Origin: Seriola aureovittata
Taxonomy: Eukaryota > Chordata > Actinopteri > Carangiformes > Carangidae
NCBI RefSeq assembly: GCF_021018895.1
Contig: NC_079384.1
Coordinates: forward strand, 17,971,640-18,035,639
Length of the DNA: 64,000 nucleotides
Reading direction: 5' to 3'
In this document: piece after piece, positions 27,601-36,600 of the stretch
Position numbering within the stretch: position 1 is the stretch's first letter
How the letters are laid out: each line of letters opens with the position of its first letter
Notes under the pieces: generated by a model
What the model saw: only the letters and a program-made list of their open reading frames with translations
What the model was told of the DNA's origin: nothing
Database searches by the model: none
Position numbers and translations under genes: made by a program

Positions 27601-30600
27601 AATGGCTCCTCGGACAAGGTATGTGACCTAAAGCTTTTGTGAAGTTGTCTCTCATTTCTTTACATTTAAAGGATCAATCTTATTTATTAAAACTTTGGTC
27701 TTATTTTTGTAGGTTTCTCCATCTTTAGTTTTAACTTCAGGTAGATAGGTCTTCATTATCTGGCTAAACTGTTAACTTGTTTACAACCTGCCTCATCATC
27801 TGACTGCTCATGTTTTGAGACTGTGCCCATCAGAAAAACAGTATTAGGTATTTGTCTAAAATGATGAGGACCTCTAGTGGTCATCTGAATTGTTACTGTC
27901 GTCTGTCAGGAGCAAAGATGGAAGATGTGTCATGTCGTTATCAGTTATAATGGAAACGGCTAGGCTAGCTCTGTCCAAAGATAAGAAAATTCATCTACCA
28001 GCACCACTGTTGTCACACAGACAACAGTCCATTACCAACCATAAAACAGGACAGAGCCAGGCTAGCTGACTGTTTTCAGTTTTTATGCTAAGATAAGCCA
28101 ATTGTCTCCAGTGTAACAGATAGATATGAGTGGTAATGAACTTCCCCGATAACTCTGAAGCAAATAAACGAATTTCCCAAAACATCAAACTATTTCTTTA
28201 GACAAGTATTTTTTGTCCCTGAGCAAAACTTTATTGTAGCGGGTGCAGCGGTTGAAGCAGTTGCAGCGGTGATACAGACAATAGTCCATTACCAACCTTG
28301 AAGCAGGTCAGAGCCAGGCTAGATGTTTTCCCCTGTTTCTAGTCTTTATTCTAAGCTAAGCCACTTGTCTCCTGTTTAAAAGCTCAAAATAAGAGAGGTA
28401 TTGATCTTCTCCTCTAACTCTGAAGCAATAAACGTCCCTAAACGAAGCTTGTTGTAGCGGTTGCAGCTGTCATACAGCAGTTGCAATGGTTGCAATGGTT
28501 GCAGCTGTCATAGAAACAATAGTCTGCAGAAAGAAACATATTTTTTGTCTCTAAATGAAACTTGATCGTAGCGGTTGCAGCAGTCATACAGACAATAGTC
28601 TATTACCAACCATAAAAGAAGACGGAGCCAGGTTAGCTGTGTCTGACTGTTTTCAGCCTTCATGCTAAGGTAAGCTAATTGTCTCCAGTTCAATGTTCAG
28701 ACATAAGAGTGATATCGATCTATCTTGTCCCTAAACATAACTTTGCAGAAGTTGCAACGGTTGCCATGGTCATACATCAGTAATGGTCATACCCTGTTTT
28801 TGAAGGCGACGTGTGTTTTTATGTGTCCAGATCTAAGCTCTTGCTATCACAGCTGTTAGAAATGAAGTCCAGAACTACACAAATAAGACCAAAGCTGTAA
28901 TTAGCCTGAAGGATCCTTTAACATCATATCCATGGGACAGTTTCATTCTTTTCCATCATTTTTCATTTGTTAAGTTGTTCTTCTGTTTTATGTCATTTCA
29001 TTGTCATTAGAACTTTTTGTTTTTCATTCATTTTTCCTCCTTATGAAAAAGACTCAAACTGCCACCAAACCAACCTCTTCCCTTAAAAGACCATCCATAG
29101 TCACCAAAGGCAACAAAACACTTGCTTCCTCCCGAAACGGACACAGCTCCATTCCCGTTAAAACCAGCAGCACAGGGCCCAGGCAGCCCGGAGTAAGTAC
29201 AGGTCTGAGTTCAGCTTAGAGTTTAGACCTGAGCTGGGTTCAGGTTTTTAGAAAAGTTTGTTTGACCCTTGCTGTTCTTGTTGATTACTGACCTACACTG
29301 AGGTTAAATGACAGTAGAGTAAAATCTAAATATCTGTGTGGTTCATTTTCAGGGTGTTGCTGGTGCAAAGTCTCAAACCCCAGGAGCCAAAACTCCTGCA
29401 AAAGCTGCAGCTCAACCAGGTACAGATTCAGGATTTTACATTTAATATGAATTCTTTTTCATTTTGATTTATATCATTTTATAAGAAGTGAGAACTAAAG
29501 CTTATTTATCACGTGTCATATTTTTTGTGATACAGCTAGAGCCAAGAAACCTCCCACTCCAAAAATTGATAAAGGTAAAAATAAAGAAAAAGAAACAAGA
29601 GCAAATCAGTAGAGATTACCTTCAGCCTCGCATGGCCTCAATGCCACAGTCTGATCCGGTCCGACCTGGATCAAACTTGGTCAGCTTTTAGCTAAGATAG
29701 CGCCTAGCTCGTCTTTATGTTTTGTGATTTATTATTATTCCTTTATTATTTTTCTTTCCCCTATGACCATCTACATGTTTAAAACCTTTGATTCTCCGGT
29801 TGCTTAAGATGCTCAGAGTGGACAGAGCAGCCCTGGTACTCCCAAATCCCCCTCTAGCCAAGCGCTTTCTGCGAAGGCGGCAGCGGAGGCCAACAAAGTG
29901 AAGAAGATCGCGGTGGTGCGTTCTACGCCCAAATCCCCGGGCTCGATGAAGAGCCGCCCGCCGGCTCCTCTGGCCGCGGCAGCGCCGATGCCGGACCTGA
30001 AGAACATCAGGTCCAAGATCGGCTCCACAGAGAACATCAAGCACCAGCCCGGGGGTGGAAAGGTAACCTGACTCTGACTCTAACAGTGACACTGACTACA
30101 CCTCATACAGCAGACAGTCCAAGCCTCTGCTGCTCTGTGCAGACAAGAGTTTTAGATCCATTAATGCTGCACTGGAGGCAAAAATATCTTATTGGTAGAT
30201 TTGAACCTCACCGGGCAGATCCAGAGGTCAGCTGGTTTTCCAGAGCAGAAGCTGGACTGTGTATGGCCCCTCATTTAGACACTCACTCTCTCATTCCATG
30301 TACATTTCTTAAAGAAAAGCTAATGACATTAACTCTCATATTTAAGAAACAACTACAAACTTTGTGTAGAATTTGAGGAAAACAATACCCTCATGTCTGT
30401 ACTGTAGGTGGAGCAGGCAACTAGTTAGCTTAGCTTTAGTCTTGCATTGCCAGGTGATTCTCCAGTGCTGGAGAATGGTCTAGCTGCACCTAATATATAT
30501 ATATATTATATATATATATATATATATGAGTATGTGGTGAATGTTCGACTGCTAAAGGAAATGAGAGGAAATTTGATCATAATCAGGATTCAAACAGTCT

Positions 30601-33600
30601 CAGGTTTTTGCATGCGCTCACACAGGGAGCACTGCAACACCAGCTGACGTACAGGCTTCACAGCTCATGTGTCAAACCATCGTCTCCACTATCTCCACAT
30701 CTAAATGCTAACGTTTTCACTCTTCCAGGTACAAATCCTTGATCAGAAGGTGGACTATAGTAATGTCCAGTCTAAGTGTGGCTCCAAAGGCAATATCAAA
30801 CATGTACCCGGTGGCGGCAATGTGAGTAACTGAGGGATGAACTCAACACCAGACTCTTGAGTATCTCTGCAGTTATGATCATCAAAACCAACCTTTGGTA
30901 AAAAAAAAATAAATAAATAAAATGCTCTTTTGTTTGTGCTCTCCATGTTAAAAAATAGATGATCAGAAGATGGACATGATCACAACCTGCTCAATAATAA
31001 GACATTGAAATATATATATATATTTTTAGAAGCTCAAGGTGCATGTAGACAAAAGCCAACTGCTTTAATGCATTAAAGCTGGCATCTGTATAAATATGAT
31101 GTGCATTAAGTATGATACTGTTAATGTGCATGGATATTTTTGTGTGTTAAAGTGCAGCAAAACATGCACCAAAAATATTTTCCTTATGTGTAAACTCTCA
31201 TATGATTGGAGATACCAATTGCACCTGAGCCAGTGTCATACTCTGCACATATTTGTAGTTTTATGCACTTAAGTCATTAAAGAACCTGCAGTAGAATAAT
31301 TTTAGCAGCTTTGTAGTCTGACAAACATGCAAAGTTGTGGATGGCAGCTTTAATGAAATGTAGTCCTCACCCCTTTAACATCTTACTTCTTCATCTTTGG
31401 ACTGATTCCCTCCTGCGGCACTTCTCATTTTTATTTCTAAAGAACTTTTATTCTTCTTCTTCTTGCACCGTGCAGGTCCAAATCCTCGACAAGAAGCTGG
31501 ACTTAACTAACGTCCAAGCTCGCTGTGGCTCTAAAGACAACATAAAGCACACGCCTGGTGGAGGCAAGGTGAGTTATCTGAACATTGAAGTGTGAGACAT
31601 GTTTGTGAGCTCATGTGCCACAGAGCAGAGCAGATATTCACAGTTTAAAACATCTAGTAAACCTTTCCTCTTCACGTAGCCTACTGTATCATTTCTATAT
31701 ACAGTACAGCTGCATTTGATGCTTTTTTCTCTTTTTAACACAAGGTTAAATTCCTGTCATTACAGTAGTGTCACAGTTTGATGGTCTCACCCTTCACCTC
31801 TCACTGACTCAGTGGGGTAACGGTCTCTTCCCCTCGACTCTGCACTTTTCCAGGTTAAAATCCTTGATCAGAAGGTGGACTATAGTAATGTCCAGTCTAA
31901 GTGTGGCTCCAAAGACAATTTGAAACGTGTACCCGGTGGCGGCAGTGTGAGTAACTTAAGGGATGAACTCAGCACCAGACTTGAGTGTCTCTGCAGTTAC
32001 GACCATGAAAACCAACCCTCTCAGTATAAATGGAAAGTCTTTTACTCTTCAAGGTCAAAATACATCAGAGGTTTTCAAAGTCTGACACACACAAATTTTT
32101 TATTTAAGGTACAATTTGGTAGCTTAATTTGACACTGTAATGGATCTTATTGTTGTTTTGTGTTTTACTTTTATTTGTGGGATAATCATGCTACAAACTA
32201 CAATTCCCATCATTTTGGGACTACAATTTGAGCCAAATTGTTGGATGCAGACAATTATCACTGAAATACTTTAATACTAAGTAAAATATAAATACGTGAT
32301 GATTCTCAGGTTTCAGGAGTTATAAGGAGCATTTTTTTTATTTCTAAGCAGATTTATGGACATTTTATTCACTATGGAAATTGGAGTTAATGCAAATGAT
32401 CTGTCACACTGATTATAAAAAATATGTGTATCATGTCAGTGTGTCCTGATTTGACTGAGTTATGACTCAGAGAATAAGTATGATTTTACTCCCTGAGCTG
32501 TCGCGGCCTCTCAGAACTGAGAACCATCATGTTTTTAAGTTTTCTTCAGTGTCAAACTGATCCACTGGTAGTTGTCTGTACATCCATTGATAAATTACAC
32601 ACAGGAACTACTAATTGTTAATTCGGCATAGTTCATTTTCCAAAATGTAAATAAATTAATAAATCCAGTTGTAGCTCGCTGAATACATGTTTTAAATCCG
32701 TTCACATAAAAGAAAACCTTGAGCATTTAATGTAACATTATCCAAGTGGCTTAGAAACTGTATAAACATATTTAATTATACTGATATTTAAGCTCTAATT
32801 AAAATTTTTTACCGATGATTCTCAGATCTGTCAACACTGCTCACTTGTCTCCCTCCTCACAGTTTGAAAACCTCTGAAATACTTGACCCTGAAGGTGGAG
32901 TATAGTAAAGTGCAGTCTAAGTGTGGCTCCAAAGTCACACTCAAACATGTATCCAGAGGGGTTAATGTCAGTAACTAAGGGATCTCCTCATCTCAGCAGT
33001 TATGATCATCACACCAACACTTGTTAAAAAGAGATTTGAAGTCCTTCCCCTGTCCTCTTTAAATAGCCATGTTCCCTGGTTAGCTCTCACTCCCTTGAGC
33101 CTCAAACTCGTCCCATCCAAGATCTAATTTCTTCTCCAGCAGTGGTCCTCATTCGCAGCTCTGCTGCTGCTGCTGTTGCTTCCTCCAGGTTAACCGTCTC
33201 TTTTCCCCACATATCGACTTTCCAGGTACAAATTCTTGATAAGAAGCTGGACTTAAGCAATGTGCAGTCCCGGTGTGGCTCCAAAGATAATATAAAACAT
33301 GTACCCGGTGGTGGCAATGTGAGTAGATGAATAAGGGTGAGCTGCAGCTACTGCCAAAAACCCTTCTTCTTGCTTCTACTGAATGCATCTTCACAGAGGA
33401 GCACGAAACCTCCTGTATGTCCGGCCCATTTCCTCCTGACTCTCAGACCTGTTAACACCTCCTATTAACAGTCTTATCATTACACTTATGGACAGGCCTG
33501 GGCATTTCATACTGACAGCTCTACATTTACTCTACTACCAGTAGTTTAGATTTTGAAGGAGCAAGTGCAAGTTTTGCTTTTGCTACATAGCCAACATTAG

Positions 33601-36600
33601 CATTAACAGTTGTTTACTTACTGTGGAGGACCAGGGATGTCACAGGAAAAGTGATAAATCATTTCTTTGATTTCATATTTTAATAGGCATTAAACATGGG
33701 AATTGTAGAAAGAATTTAAAAAATGAACAATTAATCGATTAATAAATACTTAATATTTAAAACTGGATTTACAAAATCAGCATAAAACATAAAACCTATT
33801 TAGAAATACATTTATTAATTTATGAATAAATAAAAGAATTTGAGAAACTATTTGAAAAGGCATCGTAAAAATGGGAATACATACCTGGATTCCATTTCAT
33901 TTTTTCCAGCTGCTTTTCCGTTTCCTCTTACCTAATCGATTAGCTTAGTTATTTAGCTTCTCCTATGATGATGCTATAAAAGGAGAAGCTAAATGACGAA
34001 GGTATCTTTTATTTATTAACTTCTGTGTTATAACTCTCATTTATTGTTTTTTCTCTTTTGTTGTCGCTGTTGTTCTTTTGTCATATATTGTTGTTTTTTT
34101 TTTTATTATCCTTGATAATTGTGTTTTCATGAATATGTTAAAAGGCAAATAAAAAATCTCTATAGCAAAAACAAACAAAAAAGCGTTTCCTTTTAGCCCC
34201 TAGTGGGTCCTCCATATCTTACCAATCTAGAACAAACATTGCAAGTTCAGCATTTAACCCTCAATTCTGATTTTTTACTTCTTTTTTTCTCCTGAAGTTA
34301 GCATGTTAATCAGCTAGCCTCTCTCGTCACTTTTCCGATACCGAGTCACTGTAGCGTCCAGTCTGCCCTGAAGAGGACGCATTATAACCTCTTGTCTTTT
34401 AAATGCAATGATAGGTGAAGCTGTTGCCAAGACGAGTAAATAAACAGCTGCTATTGCTAATGTTAGCTATGTAGCAATAGCAAAATGTACACATAGCTCC
34501 TTAAATCAGTGTTTTTGTCAGTGTACCGTGCTCACAATGCATCTGCTGTCACAGCTCACAGTGTTATGTAATGCTCATGGTCTAATGTAAGCTTGATAAC
34601 TCTGTTGAATCTGTGCTTGTCGGTTTGACTGTGATCAGTGTTCAAGAGTTTCTACCACCCAAACCAGCCCCTCAACCAACATGCATGAATCCTGTGTGTG
34701 GGTGTTTTATATTTAAACTGATCCTCGAGTTGCTAAACGTCTTAATTCTCTCATGGTGAAGTGAACTAATCGTGCCGTCAACACGTAAAGAGAAGGAGCC
34801 TCTGCACAGTAACAAAGAGTCTCTATCCTCCGACAAACTGCGCCTGTTGTTGTGGCTGTGACCTCAGCCGAGAGGGACATGGCGCTTTGTGTTACGAGAA
34901 GATCGGCCATGACAGGAGGACCCGAGATGAGATCATTTTAGACTTGAACTGTGATGCATGGCGACAGTTAACAGGAGCAGGGCATGTTCAAAATGCAGAT
35001 TATGATCAAATAAAAGCTAGAATTAATTCATATTTTTAACATGAAACTGTCTCGTGAAGGTTTTAATGCTCACAGTCAGTGATACAAAACTTCAATATCT
35101 AATCCAGTGTTTTAACGATCTGTTTTCCCTCTTTGATGACAGTGTTAATCAGTAGAAGACTAACAGGATCAGCTCCTCTCTACCTGCATGCAAACTGAGT
35201 GTGAACTTTCGTTTCTCTGTTTACTCCAACTGAACCAGTGTTTTTCTGCTTTGTTCTCTTCGCAGATTCAAATCGTGCACAAAAAGATCGACCTGAGCAC
35301 CGTCACATCGAAGTGTGGATCGAAAGACAACATTCGTTACAAACCAGGTGAAATGTCATTTTGTCAGATGTTGTGGTTTTAAATTCAAAAAGACCAACAA
35401 AAAACTATGAATCTTTAAATGAAAAGCAAATATGTTATTCAAAGACAGTGATTTAATGTAATTTCATTGTGAAACGTTATTTTCAGCAAGTTCCTTCTTG
35501 ACCTTTGGGAACAGTATAAGCATCAAAATACTCAAAGGTTTACTTACTGGCTTTGAAGAGCTTTCAGTTACATCTCTCAGTCTTCATCAGTGAATGAAGC
35601 TGGCTCAGGTGTTCTACAGTGGTGGAAAAGAAGTACATACTCTATAGAGCAATACCTTTACTACGAATATTTTACAGATACTGTATAGTTACCAGTTTGT
35701 TTTCAGAGTCAGATTTTATTAAAAAATAACACGATAAACGTGTAAAATACAGAACATTGTTAAAGATAAAGTGTGTTTGGTTTGTGTGTCTAGATGTTTC
35801 AGGTGTTTTTGAGTTTAGTTCCACTTCTTTTCTTCTCTTGGTTTCTTCTAAATAATTGAGTCACAAAGGGGGAAATGGTCCAATCTTTCACAAAAAGAGC
35901 AAAGATTTGGAGAAAAGTTAAAAAAGAATGAACACAGTTTTGTTCATCAAATCTTTGCTTTTTCTTTTTCCTTGGGCTCTCAGACTGGGACCCACTGGAC
36001 TGAACTAACTGTAATAACAGTATAAGTAGTTATAACCAGCTCCACCTCAAGCAACTACACCAGTAAATTGCTGCTGAGCAATTGAATTCATTTTAGCTGA
36101 TATTACTTAAAGGAGAGGATCTGAGTTATTCTTCCACCACTGGTCTTTGTTCACCTTTCGTAAATAAAGAAAAAAAGTTATAGGAAATTACCAAAAAAAG
36201 GGTTATGGCTAGAGCTAAACAGCTAAACAATGTCTTATTTCTATGTATAATTGCAAATGTATTTGAACATATTTTATGTTTTCTGTTTTGGTTAGGTGGT
36301 GGAAATGTGGAGATCAAAAATGAGAAGCTGGAGTTCAAAGTCCAGTCTAAGGTCGGTTCTCTGGACAACATCGGCCACGTTCCCGGAGGAGGACTGAGGA
36401 AGGTAAAAACACCTCAGCCAAACTTTAGGTTAAAAACACAAGATTTACTTCCTGTATATATCAGACGCCAACATGGTGCCCCTGTTGTGACTGTCATGTT
36501 CTGCCTGTTGCATGGTCAAAGCCTCATCTGCTGGAGACTCATCTACGTTCTTACAGCAGCATCGATGTTAGATTTATCAACACTGATTTTACAAGGTTTC

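Noticed and set aside
31947..32132. Open frame continuing past repeat exon C
   Set aside because: The GTGAGT donor and the equivalent intron after exons A and D show it is intron sequence that happens to be open.
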